Both the position numbers and the translations under genes were made by a program. Below, one piece after another: positions 16,991 to 25,921 of a DNA stretch of 64,000 bases. This DNA comes from Bacillus sp. ZZV12-4809. Lineage in GTDB: Bacteria; Bacillota; Bacilli; Bacillales; Cytobacillaceae. The DNA is taken from contig NZ_VCRN01000018.1 in the NCBI RefSeq assembly GCF_009849585.1, positions 22,515 to 86,514 of the forward strand, given 5' to 3'. The first letter of the stretch is position 1; every line of letters begins with the position of its first letter. The notes beneath the pieces were generated by a model. That model saw only the letters and a program-made list of their open reading frames with translations. It was not told the origin of the DNA and searched no databases.

Positions 16991-17023
16991 AAAGGCAAAT
17001 CCGCTCATACATCGGATTTGCCT
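16991..17023. terminator. Terminator between BtuF-like gene and yuiC
   Basis: AGGCAAATCCG-ctcatacat-CGGATTTGCCT: a perfect 11-bp stem. T-rich flank on the minus side fits termination of yuiC; it can also stop the plus-strand operon. Confidence 0.8.
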
Positions 17024-17034
17024 GTATCTACTGG

Positions 17035-17748
17035 TTATTTTTTCTCTGATTTAATATATTGCTGCCTGAAGACCTGCATGGCTTCATTTTCATTCAGTAA
17101 CCTTAAATCTTCTTCCGTCAGGGTTCCATCGCCCATTTCAACGATGTAAACATCGAGCGTCTTCTTTCCCCAATTATTATAAACATCATCAACCGTTTCA
17201 TAATAGAGATCCAATTTATTTCCCTTAATGGCACCGCCTTTATCGGCTACAACACCATACCCGTAATCAGGAATAAACAGGATCGTTCCAATCGGAAAAA
17301 CATTTAAATCTGCTGCGACTGTAGAGTATAAGTCCCTTTTAACTTTAACACCTGAGTATGTAATGCCAAAGGACGGATGATCGGGATTTTTTCCTGTCGA
17401 CTCGTAAAAAGCTGTATATCCGGTAGCAATTACTTGTTTTTTCTGATACTGCGACCAGTCAATTGATTCCTCCAGTGTCGGTGCCTGTTCAATTGCAACA
17501 GCTTCACTCGCAGAAATCTTCGGTTCCAGGCTCACGGCCTGCTTCAAAAACTTAAATGCTACTCCAACCGATTTTAATGTATGTTCAAAATTTGAATTTC
17601 CATCTTTGTCAGCTTGCTCAGCATTTTGCTGCAACTGTACAATTGATCTTGCTTCTACCCCGGAAATAGAATGGAAAGTTGTCAATAATGCACCTATAAA
17701 TAAGGCAGACATTACTGTACGTTTCATCCATTTTGTAAATTTGTTCAT
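17035..17748 (-). CDS. yuiC: 3D-domain cell wall protein YuiC
   Basis: 237-aa exported or membrane-anchored protein with an N-terminal hydrophobic signal (residues 10-33). A variable linker follows, then a C-terminal 3D (Asp-Asp-Asp) domain of the MltA/Sps family: [38 protein letters not shown], and [19 protein letters not shown]. The B. subtilis homologue is a lytic-transglycosylase-like muralytic (Sps) protein, so this is expected to cleave peptidoglycan glycan strands. Catalytic Asp residues of the 3D motif are visible. GGGAGGAGTGTAAAAG precedes the start. It follows yuiB on the same strand, with about 190 bp between. Confidence 0.88.
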   Translation of the reverse strand: MNKFTKWMKRTVMSALFIGALLTTFHSISGVEARSIVQLQQNAEQADKDGNSNFEHTLKSVGVAFKFLKQAVSLEPKISASEAVAIEQAPTLEESIDWSQYQKKQVIATGYTAFYESTGKNPDHPSFGITYSGVKVKRDLYSTVAADLNVFPIGTILFIPDYGYGVVADKGGAIKGNKLDLYYETVDDVYNNWGKKTLDVYIVEMGDGTLTEEDLRLLNENEAMQVFRQQYIKSEKK

Positions 17749-17939
17749 CTTTTACACTCCTCCCAAAGTTAGTCATTTCCCTTATTCAGGGGAAATATTC
17801 ATAACTTATGGAAGAGACGTCCTTCCAGCAGCCGTTTTCAGAAGGAATAAAGCCAGTAATGCCATAGGCTTGGCCAATTTGACCACACTAATCAAAAAAA
17901 TAAAAAATCCCTGCATCCAGCAGAGATTTCATCACCCAT

Positions 17940-18263
17940 TTAAAACATCCGATATCCTTTTTTACGGAGCAGTTTAATCGTAATTCCGGCAACAATGGCG
18001 CCTGCCATTCCGCTGCTGAGTATAAGTATGTCAGCCAGAGCGAGGCTCGACAATTCAATACCAAGACTGGAAAATGATTCCCCCGGTTTTTGAAAATACT
18101 CAATGAAACGAACTTTATCGATGATAAAGATGGCAATAACCGGATAAATAATAGCCATAATCCAAGACATTCTTAAGAGCATATTTAAAATAAAACCTAT
18201 CCCAAAAAAAAGCACAAAAAACAGAAGCATGGAAATAGGCAAAACGAAAATCGTCATCTGCAT
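17940..18263 (-). CDS. yuiB: YuiB-like small membrane protein
   Basis: 107-aa protein with three transmembrane helices (about residues 4-24, 33-50 and 76-97), separated by a short polar segment (KVRFIEYFQKPGES). It matches the YuiB family by length, layout and position between yuiC and yuiA. Function unknown. GGGAGG lies ten bases from the first ATG; a second ATG two codons on is also possible. A weak hairpin (17904-17930) follows. Confidence 0.8.
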   Translation of the reverse strand: MQMTIFVLPISMLLFFVLFFGIGFILNMLLRMSWIMAIIYPVIAIFIIDKVRFIEYFQKPGESFSSLGIELSSLALADILILSSGMAGAIVAGITIKLLRKKGYRMF

Positions 18264-18324
18264 GAACTTGTTTCCTCCCTTAGCACATCAATAATTAGTG
18301 TACTTTAATGTGGATTGGGGAGTC

Positions 18325-18385
18325 AACAAGAAAAGCAGTTAGCGCCTTGTCCTCGAGGAGGCAGGCGCTGGAGCTAAACAATTAT
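18325..18385. repeat. Dispersed hairpin repeat
   Basis: AAGAAAAGCAGTTAGCGCCT, TCCTCGAGGA, AGGCGCTGGAGCTAAACA. The outer AGCGCCT/AGGCGCT pair and the inner palindrome TCCTCGAGGA fold into one hairpin. Same family as the elements at 6266, 32212 and 37676. Confidence 0.7.
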
Positions 18386-18417
18386 CTAACTTCACAATTT
18401 ATAGACTTGCTTTAAAA

Positions 18418-18446
18418 AGAAAAACTTCGCATCTCGCGAAGTTTTA
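18418..18446 (-). terminator. Terminator of yuiA
   Basis: AAAACTTCGC-gagat-GCGAAGTTTTTC on the minus strand. Confidence 0.8.
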
Positions 18447-18450
18447 AAGT

Positions 18451-18576
18451 TTATTCCTTTTTCTTGCCTGTTCCGCCGCAGCAGCTGCAGGTTTCAGATC
18501 CGCCTAATAGTAGTTGAAAATACCCTTTGCCTGAACAATACATACACTCTTTGTTTTCATATTTCTTAGCTGTCAT
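18451..18576 (-). CDS. yuiA: YuiA, tiny DnaJ-type zinc-finger protein
   Basis: 41-aa protein with two CxxC-G-x-G-like motifs, CMYCSGKGYF and CSCCGGTGKKK, the zinc-binding pattern of the DnaJ cysteine-rich domain and of Bacillus YuiA. AAAAGGAG is nine bases before the ATG at 18576. Another in-frame ATG at 18585 touches the binding site and is less likely. It has its own terminator. It probably binds one zinc ion; role unknown, possibly RNA or protein binding. It lies upstream of yuiB on the same strand. Confidence 0.8.
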   Translation of the reverse strand: MTAKKYENKECMYCSGKGYFQLLLGGSETCSCCGGTGKKKE

Positions 18577-18736
18577 TTCATTCATCTCCTTTTGATTTTT
18601 GTAACTGAATTTTCTGATAATATATCAAGGATCTGAATAAATGAAAAGCTCCGTATTTCATGAAAAACTATCATTGGAAACGCATACAAGCAATATATAC
18701 TTCTGTTTTCTCGCTCTATCTTTAAATTTCAGAAAA

Positions 18737-19228
18737 TTATAAAAATAATTTATATGCAGTGTAACCGAAAGTATCCCCGGGATTAATTCCGTCAATTAAT
18801 GTTTTTATAGACGAATCCGAAGAATCCAATATGTATTTTAGAATAACTGATGCATTCGGGTCATCTGCAAGCTCTTTGGGTCTTCGAAACTGTACATCGA
18901 AAAGCTCACTTTCCTGAACCTTTAATGATTGTTCAGGCTCAGCTTCAAGCAAAAACAAGATCATATTATCACTGACTTCCCCTTTTATAACACCTGTGCG
19001 CAGCCCAAGCATGCCTTTCACTGTACATTTTATTCCCGTTTCCTCTTCTACCTCCCGGACTGCAGCTTCATCAGCAGTTTCGCCCGGTTCTACAAACCCA
19101 GCCGGCAGAGACCATTTACCTTTAAGGCCACCATATTTCTTTTTAACTACAAGCCAGTTGCCTTCAGGAGAAATTACGAGCCCGGAAACCGCAAGCCACA
19201 CTTTTCCCCTTTTATGTTCGACTCCCAT
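18737..19228 (-). CDS. NUDIX hydrolase
   Basis: 163-aa NUDIX protein that hydrolyses a nucleoside diphosphate linked to another group. The Nudix box is complete: [20 protein letters not shown] followed by TGI (about residues 44-66), fitting G-x5-E-x7-REUxEExGU. The preceding WSLPAG and following GMLGLRTG segments are typical. GGGGGGATTTGA precedes the ATG. Substrate unknown. It lies between yuiA and yumB; the closeness to NADH dehydrogenase might suggest NADH or FAD pyrophosphate cleavage, but that is speculation. Confidence 0.9.
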   Translation of the reverse strand: MGVEHKRGKVWLAVSGLVISPEGNWLVVKKKYGGLKGKWSLPAGFVEPGETADEAAVREVEEETGIKCTVKGMLGLRTGVIKGEVSDNMILFLLEAEPEQSLKVQESELFDVQFRRPKELADDPNASVILKYILDSSDSSIKTLIDGINPGDTFGYTAYKLFL

Positions 19229-19328
19229 TCAAATCCCCCCTTTTACATAATTCTATCACGAAAAATCCCCATTAAAAAAAGGGACAGACTTTAGAGTCCG
19301 TCCCCTTATATAAATAATTGCTGACTGA

Positions 19329-20546
19329 TTAAAGAACGTTGAATTTACCTTTTTTCAATACAAGAGAAGGTCCGCCAACCATGTAAAGAGCACGGTTATC
19401 GATCATCTTCTTCATGAATGAAGCTTTAGTTCCAACCATTTTCTTTCCAAATGCCACACCGATTGCATCGTGTTCACCAAGAGAACAAACAGTACCTTTA
19501 ATATCCGGTGTAAACGTTTCAAGGTCAGTTTTATTGCGGATTAAAGCAGTAATGTTTCTTGCACATACTTCACCCTGCTGCATAGCAATTTGGGCAGTAG
19601 GAGGGTATGGACGGTTGATTTCTTCATTGATAATTAATGAGCAGTCTCCGATGATAAACATATTATCATGGCCAGGAGCGCGCAAGTCAGGCTGAACTTT
19701 TACACGGCCGCGCATTGCTTCGATGCCGGATTTTTCAATAATAGAATTTCCGCGTACACCTGCAGCCCAGACAACTGTTGCAGCTTTGATTTCTTCTACT
19801 TCATCTTCACCCTTGCCAACGATGATTCCTTCAGGAGTAGCTTCTTTAATAGCCGTTCCGATCATAAATTGAACGCCTTTTTTCTCCAAGTGGGATACAG
19901 CGTAATTAACAAGCTCAGGATCAAAGCCTGGAAGAACCATTGGAGCTGCTTCCACGCAAATGATTTTCACTTTATGATAATCCACATCATATTCTTTGCA
20001 AAGCTCAGGTACACGGTTAGCCAATTCACCAAGGAATTCAATGCCAGTGAAGCCTGCACCGCCGACAACAATTGTCAGGCGCTCGTCTTTCTTCTCGGCT
20101 TCTGTATTATAAGTGGCAAATTGATATTCGATATGCTCGCGGATCTGACGGGCAGCATTTACATTGACAATTGAAAATGCATGTTCCTTAAGTCCTTTAA
20201 TACCGAATGTTTCCGGTTCGGCACCAAGAGCAACAACCAGATAATCATACTCAATTTCGCCGTTTTCCAAAATGACTTTCTTTTCTTCAGCTTTAATTTC
20301 AAGAGCAGTGCCCTGAACGAATTCAACTTTGTTGCGGTCAATAACATCTTTTATATCATAGCGTACACGATCATGATGAAGTGTTCCGGCAGATGCCTCG
20401 TGCAGCCATGTTGTTTCATAATGGTAGTCATTCTTGTTCACTAAAACGATTTCCGCTTCGTTTGTTCCTACAGATTTCTGCAGACGGGTTGCAACCATCA
20501 AACCGCCGTAGCCCCCACCGAGGATTACAATCTTTGGCTTTCTCAA
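19329..20546 (-). CDS. yumB: Type II NADH dehydrogenase-like protein YumB
   Basis: 405-aa membrane-peripheral flavoprotein that passes electrons from NADH to menaquinone without pumping protons. The FAD-binding [18 protein letters not shown] lies at residues 6-23 and the NAD-binding [16 protein letters not shown] near 160. [10 protein letters not shown] and the second FAD motif [10 protein letters not shown] near 297 follow, with a C-terminal hydrophobic/basic tail ([16 protein letters not shown]) for membrane contact. A TTG start at 20546 ([10 protein letters not shown]) is chosen because AAGGTGG precedes it at a workable distance; a GTG five codons upstream overlaps that site. A Rex-like operator lies about 90 bp upstream. 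It is divergent from yumC. Confidence 0.9.
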   Translation of the reverse strand: MRKPKIVILGGGYGGLMVATRLQKSVGTNEAEIVLVNKNDYHYETTWLHEASAGTLHHDRVRYDIKDVIDRNKVEFVQGTALEIKAEEKKVILENGEIEYDYLVVALGAEPETFGIKGLKEHAFSIVNVNAARQIREHIEYQFATYNTEAEKKDERLTIVVGGAGFTGIEFLGELANRVPELCKEYDVDYHKVKIICVEAAPMVLPGFDPELVNYAVSHLEKKGVQFMIGTAIKEATPEGIIVGKGEDEVEEIKAATVVWAAGVRGNSIIEKSGIEAMRGRVKVQPDLRAPGHDNMFIIGDCSLIINEEINRPYPPTAQIAMQQGEVCARNITALIRNKTDLETFTPDIKGTVCSLGEHDAIGVAFGKKMVGTKASFMKKMIDNRALYMVGGPSLVLKKGKFNVL

Positions 20547-20637
20547 GTGTATCACTTCCACCTTTTTTAAGTATTTTCTAATGTTTTCTTATCTTCCTCT
20601 GCTTTATATTTTTTATAGCAAAAAACATAAAAAAACT

Positions 20638-20655
20638 TTGTGATTTTATTCACGA
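20638..20655. promoter_or_regulatory. Rex-like redox operator upstream of yumB
   Basis: TTGTGAT-TTTA-TTCACGA. The Rex consensus is TTGTGAA-N4-TTCACAA, and both half-sites match at 6 of 7 positions with the right spacing. It lies in the 384-bp AT-rich gap between divergent yumB and yumC, about 92 bp before yumB. It predicts repression by Rex when NADH is low, as for other NADH dehydrogenase genes in Bacillus. Confidence 0.6.
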
Positions 20656-20930
20656 ACTAATTCAAAAAAACACAAAAAAAATTGTCATAAAATATTAACA
20701 TTATTCCTCCATTAATCTTATGCTACTTCATATACTTTTTCAACCCTAAAAAAATAGACGAAAAACTTAAAAATTTTAGGAAAAATTTAAAAAATATTCG
20801 TGTTTCTATTTCATGTGTCCTCTTGAAGTCTTCCGATTATTCATAATATTTACCTCTATTCGTGAGGTTTCAAACGATATATGTTAAAATAAAGAATGGA
20901 ATTTTTAATACATACGTGGGGGGATATTGC

Positions 20931-21929
20931 ATGAAAGAAGATCAAAAAGTGTATGACATAACCATCATTGGCGGGGGGCCAACTGGTTTATTCACTGCTT
21001 TTTACGGGGGCATGAGACAAGCATCAGTAAAAATTATTGAAAGCTTGCCTCAGCTTGGGGGACAGTTATCTGCTCTTTATCCTGAAAAATACATATACGA
21101 TGTTGCCGGATTCCCGAAAGTCCGCGCCCAGGAATTGATTGATAATCTTAAGGAACAAATGGCTAAATTCGAGCCCACTGTATCACTTGAGCAATCTGTT
21201 GAAAAACTTGAAAAGCAGGCTGATGGAACATTCAAGCTTACAACCAATAAAGAAGTGCATTATTCAAAAACCATTATTATCACTGCCGGCAATGGCGCGT
21301 TCCAGCCTCGCCGTCTTGAACTTGATAGCGCCGTGCAGTACGAAGGCAAGAACCTTCATTACTTTATTGATGATTTAAATCAATTCGCCGGCAAAAAAGT
21401 AGTTGTGTTCGGCGGAGGGGACTCTGCTGTGGACTGGGCATTAATGCTTGAGCCTATCGCTGAGAAAGTCACGATTATTCATCGCCGAGATAAATTCCGT
21501 GCGCATGAGCACAGTGTAGAAAATCTGCAGAACTCTAAAGTTGAAATTAAAACACCTTATATTCCTGCTGAGCTTATTGGTGACAGTGAAGGAATTAGCC
21601 AAGTCGTACTTGAAGGTGTGGCTTCAAAGGAGAAAGAAGTTTTTGATGTTGATGCTGTCATCGTTAACTACGGATTCGTTTCCTCCCTTGGCCCAATTAA
21701 GGAATGGGGTCTTGATATCGAAAAGAACTCCATCGTGGTTAACTCCAGAATGGAAACAAATATCGAAGGCATTTATGCGGCCGGCGATATCTGCACATAC
21801 GACGGGAAGGTTAAGCTTATTGCCTGTGGTTTCGGTGAAGCGCCAACTGCCGTCAATCACGCAAAATCCTACATTGATCCAAAAGCGAAAGTGCAGCCAA
21901 TGCACAGTTCTTCTTTGTTTGGGAAATAA
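20931..21929 (+). CDS. yumC: Ferredoxin/flavodoxin-NADP+ reductase (TrxR-like type) YumC
   Basis: 332-aa FAD/NADPH oxidoreductase of the thioredoxin-reductase-like FNR class. It moves electrons between NADPH and ferredoxin, flavodoxin or iron chelates. Motifs: [18 protein letters not shown] (residues 10-27), [15 protein letters not shown] (NADPH Rossmann, about 157-171), the HRRDKFRAH Arg pair for NADPH, and [11 protein letters not shown] (about 285). It lacks the CxxC redox pair of thioredoxin reductase, as expected for this class. Start 20931 follows GGGGGGATATTGC; the upstream in-frame start has no binding site. Length equals B. subtilis YumC. It is essential in B. subtilis. Confidence 0.94.
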   Translation: MKEDQKVYDITIIGGGPTGLFTAFYGGMRQASVKIIESLPQLGGQLSALYPEKYIYDVAGFPKVRAQELIDNLKEQMAKFEPTVSLEQSVEKLEKQADGTFKLTTNKEVHYSKTIIITAGNGAFQPRRLELDSAVQYEGKNLHYFIDDLNQFAGKKVVVFGGGDSAVDWALMLEPIAEKVTIIHRRDKFRAHEHSVENLQNSKVEIKTPYIPAELIGDSEGISQVVLEGVASKEKEVFDVDAVIVNYGFVSSLGPIKEWGLDIEKNSIVVNSRMETNIEGIYAAGDICTYDGKVKLIACGFGEAPTAVNHAKSYIDPKAKVQPMHSSSLFGK

Positions 21930-21935
21930 AATAGG

Positions 21936-21967
21936 AAAAGGACGGCCCATTTGGGACCGTCCTTTTT
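21936..21967. terminator. Bidirectional terminator yumC/yutM
   Basis: AAAAGGACGG-cccatttggga-CCGTCCTTTTT between convergent genes. Confidence 0.9.
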
Positions 21968-21974
21968 ATGTTAT

Positions 21975-22337
21975 TTAACACTCTTCCGGTGTACCTGTAT
22001 TTGCAGCTGTGCGGAAAGAAGATCCGCAGCCGCAGTTTGCTATGGCATTGGGATTGTCGATTGTGAATCCGCCGCCCATCATGGATTGTTTATAATCAAT
22101 TTTTGTGCCATTCAAGATAGGTGCGTCTTCCTTGCTGACAAGAACCTGAATTCCATAGTGTTCTGACTGGATATCCCCTTCCTCGACTTCGTGCGCAAGC
22201 CCCATTCCATAGGAAAGCCCGCTGCACCCGCCTCCTTTAACGGCTACACGCAAGAACGCTTCTTCTTCCTCATTTTGCTTCAGCATTTCTTTTATATGCA
22301 AAGCTGCTGCTTCTGTTATATCCACCACTTTTTCCAT
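21975..22337 (-). CDS. yutM: A-type Fe-S assembly carrier YutM (IscA/ErpA/SufA family)
   Basis: 120-aa A-type carrier that transfers Fe-S clusters from the Suf scaffold to target proteins. The three ligand cysteines are present: one in KGGGCSGLSYGM (about residue 43) and two in ANCGCGSSF near the C-terminus. Start 22337 (MEKVVDITEA) has GGAGGG six bases upstream; the frame is open six codons further without a site. It fits the Fe-S theme of the region (yutI, yuzB and the suf operon further on). Confidence 0.93.
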   Translation of the reverse strand: MEKVVDITEAAALHIKEMLKQNEEEEAFLRVAVKGGGCSGLSYGMGLAHEVEEGDIQSEHYGIQVLVSKEDAPILNGTKIDYKQSMMGGGFTIDNPNAIANCGCGSSFRTAANTGTPEEC

Positions 22338-22530
22338 GTTATTCCCTCCTGTCATATAAGGATACTTCTATAAACATAGTATATACAGTAAAGTGCATGT
22401 GCTCAACTTAAGCGGCTTTTACATTTTCTAATTTTTCTGTGACACATTCTAATAATAGAGCTTTATACCCGAATACCCAAGACAATAACGGCACAATAGT
22501 CTCATTAAACATCCCCGGAGATGGCATTCT

Positions 22531-23227
22531 ATGCAGCAATTAAAGCCTACTTATGACAACAACTGCAAATGCAGTGTCTGCAAACAGAGTTTCACCACTA
22601 AAAAACTCCGCTCCAGATTTGTAAAAGCAGCTGATTTTGACAGTGATTTCTGTCCTAATTATGCTGATGCAAGCATGAACCCTCTTTTTATATCATATTA
22701 ATACATGCCTGCATTGCGGATACTCAGAATCTGAAGATTTTTCTCCTTATTTCCCGCCGGAATCCCTGGAATAATTCATTCTCCAAATTGTAAAATCCTG
22801 GAATCCTCAGGATTTTTGCCAGGATAGATCCATTCATGCTGCAGTAAGCCCCTATAAACTGGCTACATATTGAGGAACTTTAAAAAGGGAGAAGCATATT
22901 ATAATGGCTGGGTTACATGTCAGACTCGCCTGGCATTTCCGGATTATGCAGAATAATGATCAGGAACAGCGCTTTTTGAAACTGGCTCTAAAGAAATATT
23001 TTGAGTCTTTAATGTCAGATGATTTTAGGGGATCATCTATTTCTGAAACGAGGATTTATTATCTGATTGGGGAGCTTTCCCGAAGGACACGTCAGTCTGA
23101 ACAGGCTCTTAAATATTTTTCAAAAGGAATTGAACTGCAAAGCCGCTCCACTGAGCCATAAATCATTGAAATGGCAAGAGAGCTCTGGTATGAAATGAGG
23201 CATGAACAAAAACCTGCCGCTAACTAA
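22531..23227 (+). pseudogene. Decayed DUF2225 protein gene
   Basis: Reading through reveals one complete DUF2225 protein in pieces. The N-terminal zinc-ribbon part (CKCSVCKQSFTTKKLRSRF, then FDSDFCPNYADASMNPLF) is broken at about 22684-22690 by one extra base. The frame resumes with NTCLHCGYSESEDFSPYF, then a TAA stop (22772-22774), then IVKSWNPQDFCQDRSIHAA. A TGA follows (22871-22873) where Cys would be expected, then KREKHIIMAGLHVRLAW and the TPR-like C-terminus (YYLIGELSRRTRQSEQALKY). A third stop, TAA, falls at 23159-23161, and the gene ends with IIEMARELWYEMRHEQK. Total 232 codons is the normal family length. With one frameshift and three stops it cannot be functional; the last piece (22904-23161) could still be translated from its own GGGAG site. 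Confidence 0.9.
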
Positions 23228-23269
23228 GGAATAAGAAAAGGAGCGAAATTTACTCGCTCCTTTTCTATA

Positions 23270-23509
23270 TTAAAACATCGGATTTTCATCCAGGTATTGA
23301 TATATATTTTCAACCAGTTCATCTGGTGTTTCTCCAGTTACCACTTCTCCGTTCACAAGTGCAAATAGAGTGCTTGCACATTTGCCGCAATACCCTAGAC
23401 AGCCATATTCGATGACATCCAGATCATAATCCTTTTCCAGCTGTTCGAGCGCTTTTTGAGAGCCGCTGGCCAAATTGCTGATGCAAAATTCGATGATTGG
23501 CTTAATCAC
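23270..23509 (-). CDS. yuzB: YuzB (UPF0349/DUF1450)
   Basis: 79-aa protein with the conserved start [16 protein letters not shown] and a thioredoxin-like cysteine cluster ([21 protein letters not shown], quoted in parts: C-x3-C-x2-C at about residues 36-43), ending [13 protein letters not shown]. The family is thought to be redox or Fe-S related, but its role is unknown. A GTG start at 23509 is chosen: GAGAGGTG stands six bases upstream, while the in-frame GTG at 23518 is part of that site. It is divergent from yutJ, as part of a group of redox genes. Confidence 0.88.
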   Translation of the reverse strand: MIKPIIEFCISNLASGSQKALEQLEKDYDLDVIEYGCLGYCGKCASTLFALVNGEVVTGETPDELVENIYQYLDENPMF

Positions 23510-23787
23510 ATCTTTCACCTCTCTACCCTGTTAATGCTACCTTTTTTACCCGAATTCTGCAAGAAAGTGATTCCGCTAATTTCTTTTATAAGTATGCATA
23601 ATTACCACTACATGTCGTTTATTGTCAAGTTCTCTGCTGATTTGTGTTGTGATTTTGCCGCAATTTCGTTATACTTTTTATGGGTTTGAGGTTAATAATA
23701 TCATTTATTTGTTTTTTCAAGATAATTAAAAACATTTATTTAGATTCGGCAACAGCAATCAGTACGGACATAAAGGGGAAATATACT

Positions 23788-24855
23788 ATGAAAAATCTTG
23801 TGATACTTGGCGGAGGCTATGGCGGCATGAGGGCACTTGCCCGACTTTTGCCCAACCAGCTTCCCGATGATGTCTCTATTACATTAATAGATCGTGTGCC
23901 TTATCATTGTTTAAAGACTGAATATTACGCTCTTGCTGCCGGTACCATTTCTGACCAGCATGTGCGTGTATCCTTCCCTGAACATGAAAGATTGACCATT
24001 AAATACGGTGAAATAACAAAGATCAGCATTGAGGAAAACAAGGTTTATCTTCAGGGTGAAGAGCCTGTTTCATATGACGATATTATCATTGGGCTTGGAT
24101 GTGAAGATAAGTACCATAACGTTCCGGGAGCTGACATTCACACATATAGCATCCAGACTATTGAAAAATCCCGCAGAACATATGAAGCTTTAAATAATCT
24201 ATCACCCGGCTCTGTTGTTGGAATTGTCGGTGCAGGATTAAGCGGAGTGGAACTGGCTTCTGAATTAAATGAAAGCCGTCCGGATTTGAAAATCAAATTA
24301 TTCGATAGAGGGAAGCATATACTATCTGCCTTCTCCGAAAGATTAAGCACCTATGTAGAAAGCTGGTTCTTAGAACATAATGTAGAAATTATCAACCAAT
24401 CCAATATTACTAAAGTAGAAGAAAAGACCCTTTATAATCATGATGAAGCCATCCAATGTGATGCCATCGTATGGACCGCCGGCATCCAGCCGAACAAAGT
24501 GGTTCGTGATATGAATGTTGAAAAAGATCCGCAGGGACGCGTAGTTTTAACAAAACATCATAATATTCCCGGAAATGAACATGTATATGTGGTAGGGGAT
24601 TGTGCGAGCCTTCCTCATGCACCAAGTGCCCAGCTTGCAGAAGGGCAGGCAGAGCAAATTGTTCAAATCCTGTTGAAACGCTGGAAAGGCGAAGAGCTTC
24701 CTGAAACATTGCCAGTTATCAAGCTTAAAGGAATTCTTGGATCACTGGGCAAAAAGCACGGTTTCGGACTGGTGGCAGAACGCCCTATCACAGGCCGAGT
24801 GGCCCGCCTGCTGAAGTCCGGAATACTTTGGATGTATAAATACCATAATGGATAA
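23788..24855 (+). CDS. yutJ: NADH dehydrogenase-like flavoprotein YutJ
   Basis: 355-aa NDH-2-like flavoprotein, paralogue of YumB. FAD site [20 protein letters not shown] (residues 1-20), NAD site VVGIVGAGLSGVELASEL (about 150), VWTAGIQPN (about 229) and YVVGDCASL (about 268). The C-terminus is short and basic (KSGILWMYKYHNG). Start 23788 follows AAAGGGGAAATATACT. The upstream in-frame extension encodes a hydrophobic stretch but has no binding site. It probably oxidises NAD(P)H to quinone or another acceptor; the exact partner is unknown in this subgroup. Confidence 0.9.
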   Translation: MKNLVILGGGYGGMRALARLLPNQLPDDVSITLIDRVPYHCLKTEYYALAAGTISDQHVRVSFPEHERLTIKYGEITKISIEENKVYLQGEEPVSYDDIIIGLGCEDKYHNVPGADIHTYSIQTIEKSRRTYEALNNLSPGSVVGIVGAGLSGVELASELNESRPDLKIKLFDRGKHILSAFSERLSTYVESWFLEHNVEIINQSNITKVEEKTLYNHDEAIQCDAIVWTAGIQPNKVVRDMNVEKDPQGRVVLTKHHNIPGNEHVYVVGDCASLPHAPSAQLAEGQAEQIVQILLKRWKGEELPETLPVIKLKGILGSLGKKHGFGLVAERPITGRVARLLKSGILWMYKYHNG

Positions 24856-24933
24856 GAAAGCGGCCTTGCCTTACCGATCTTTTGCATCTTGGGAGGCACG
24901 CACTGGATAGTAATTGAAGCAATGTTATACCCG

Positions 24934-24969
24934 AAAAAAACGAGCATCCGAATCGATGCTCGTTTTTTT
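24934..24969. terminator. Bidirectional terminator yutJ/yuzD
   Basis: AAAAAAACGAGCATC-cgaat-cGATGCTCGTTTTTTT. Confidence 0.9.
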
Positions 24970-25140
24970 AACCCTAATTGTTTTTCGCCTATCAGTGATG
25001 TCCATTGAGTTCTGCTTTTGGCTGTTCAGCGAACAGTGCTCCGGGCAATTGGTCTCCCTTGATGCTGCCGCGTCTCCGGGTCTTACCTGCCCTGCAACTT
25101 CCCTTCAGCTGCAACCAGCTTTGGAATACAAAAGGCCTTT

Positions 25141-25464
25141 TTAAACAGACTGATACCCGTACTTTTCCATTTCAGCATAGATCGTTTTTAATTTTGGATT
25201 CCCTTCACCAACAATTTCATCCTCAATCAGAACAACCGGGTAAAACATATCTTCCTCTATTACTCTTAGTGCGAATTCCTTTTTAGCCTCTTCTTCGGGT
25301 GGATTATGAATGTCAACATACACAATTTTAAAAGGCTGATTGGCAAATTTTCGGGATAGTGCTGCCTCCAGCCACTCATAAGTTTCCTTTGATGATGGCA
25401 GGTTCACACAGCTTGGACAAAGCTGTTCCGCACCATAAACTGTGATCTCAATCTCTTTTTTCAC
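25141..25464 (-). CDS. yuzD: YuzD (DUF1462), thioredoxin-fold protein
   Basis: 107-aa protein that begins EIEITVYGAEQLCPSCVNLP, with a CPSC motif at residues 16-19 in the position of a thioredoxin/glutaredoxin active site, followed by SSKETYEWLEAALSRKF and IVYVDIHNPPEE. It ends with a short helix. A disulfide role is plausible but unproven. GTG start with GGGGGAAAGAAGA upstream. It lies opposite yutI, a NifU-like protein; the neighbourhood is rich in Cys-dependent and Fe-S proteins. Confidence 0.87.
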   Translation of the reverse strand: MKKEIEITVYGAEQLCPSCVNLPSSKETYEWLEAALSRKFANQPFKIVYVDIHNPPEEEAKKEFALRVIEEDMFYPVVLIEDEIVGEGNPKLKTIYAEMEKYGYQSV

Positions 25465-25628
25465 TCTTCTTTCCCCCTATGCTGAACTTGTTCTTCCCTT
25501 CATTTTACAACATTAACATTGAGCAGCGCAGTAAAAATATTCTCCTAATGAGTGGAAATTACGTTCTTGGAATAGATTTTTATGACTGATTTGATTATAA
25601 TAAATGTATGGAAAGGAGTCGATTTCAC

Positions 25629-25868
25629 ATGGCAGAACAAACAACTATGACTGAACAAGTTCAGGAAGTATTAGATAAATTGCGCCCATTCCTTCTTCGC
25701 GATGGCGGGGACTGCGAATTGGTCGATGTTGAAGATGGCATCGTTAAATTGCGCCTTCTTGGTGCATGCGGCAGCTGCCCAAGCTCAACGATTACGTTGA
25801 AAGCCGGTATTGAGCGCGCTCTTTTGGAAGAAGTACCTGGTGTAGTCGAAGTAGAACAAGTATTTTAA
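25629..25868 (+). CDS. yutI: NifU-like Fe-S protein YutI
   Basis: 79-aa NifU C-terminal (Nfu) domain that carries an Fe-S cluster for delivery to apoproteins. [20 protein letters not shown] (residues 13-32) and the ligand motif CGSCPSS (about residues 47-53, CxxC) are complete. Start 25629 follows AAAGGAGTCGATTTCAC; the frame is open seven codons upstream. Works with SufB/C/D/S/U (48-53 kb) and YutM. Confidence 0.95.
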   Translation: MAEQTTMTEQVQEVLDKLRPFLLRDGGDCELVDVEDGIVKLRLLGACGSCPSSTITLKAGIERALLEEVPGVVEVEQVF

Positions 25869-25880
25869 TTTTTCCTTTAC

Positions 25881-25913
25881 AAAAAGCGATGTCTGCATGA
25901 CATCGCTTTTTTT
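25881..25913. terminator. Bidirectional terminator yutI / hom-thrC-thrB
   Basis: AAAAAGCGATGTC-tgcat-GACATCGCTTTTT. Confidence 0.9.
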
Positions 25914-25921
25914 ATTTGGCT

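Noticed and set aside
23641..23668. Second Rex site upstream of yutJ (TTGTGTTGTGATTTTGCCGC)
   Set aside because: Only the left half matches; the right half TTCACAA is absent.
24992..25143. Open minus-strand frame of about 50 codons after yuzD (ends with EQPKAELNGHH)
   Set aside because: No usable start codon or ribosome binding site and it overlaps the yuzD end; it may be a remnant but I see no family.
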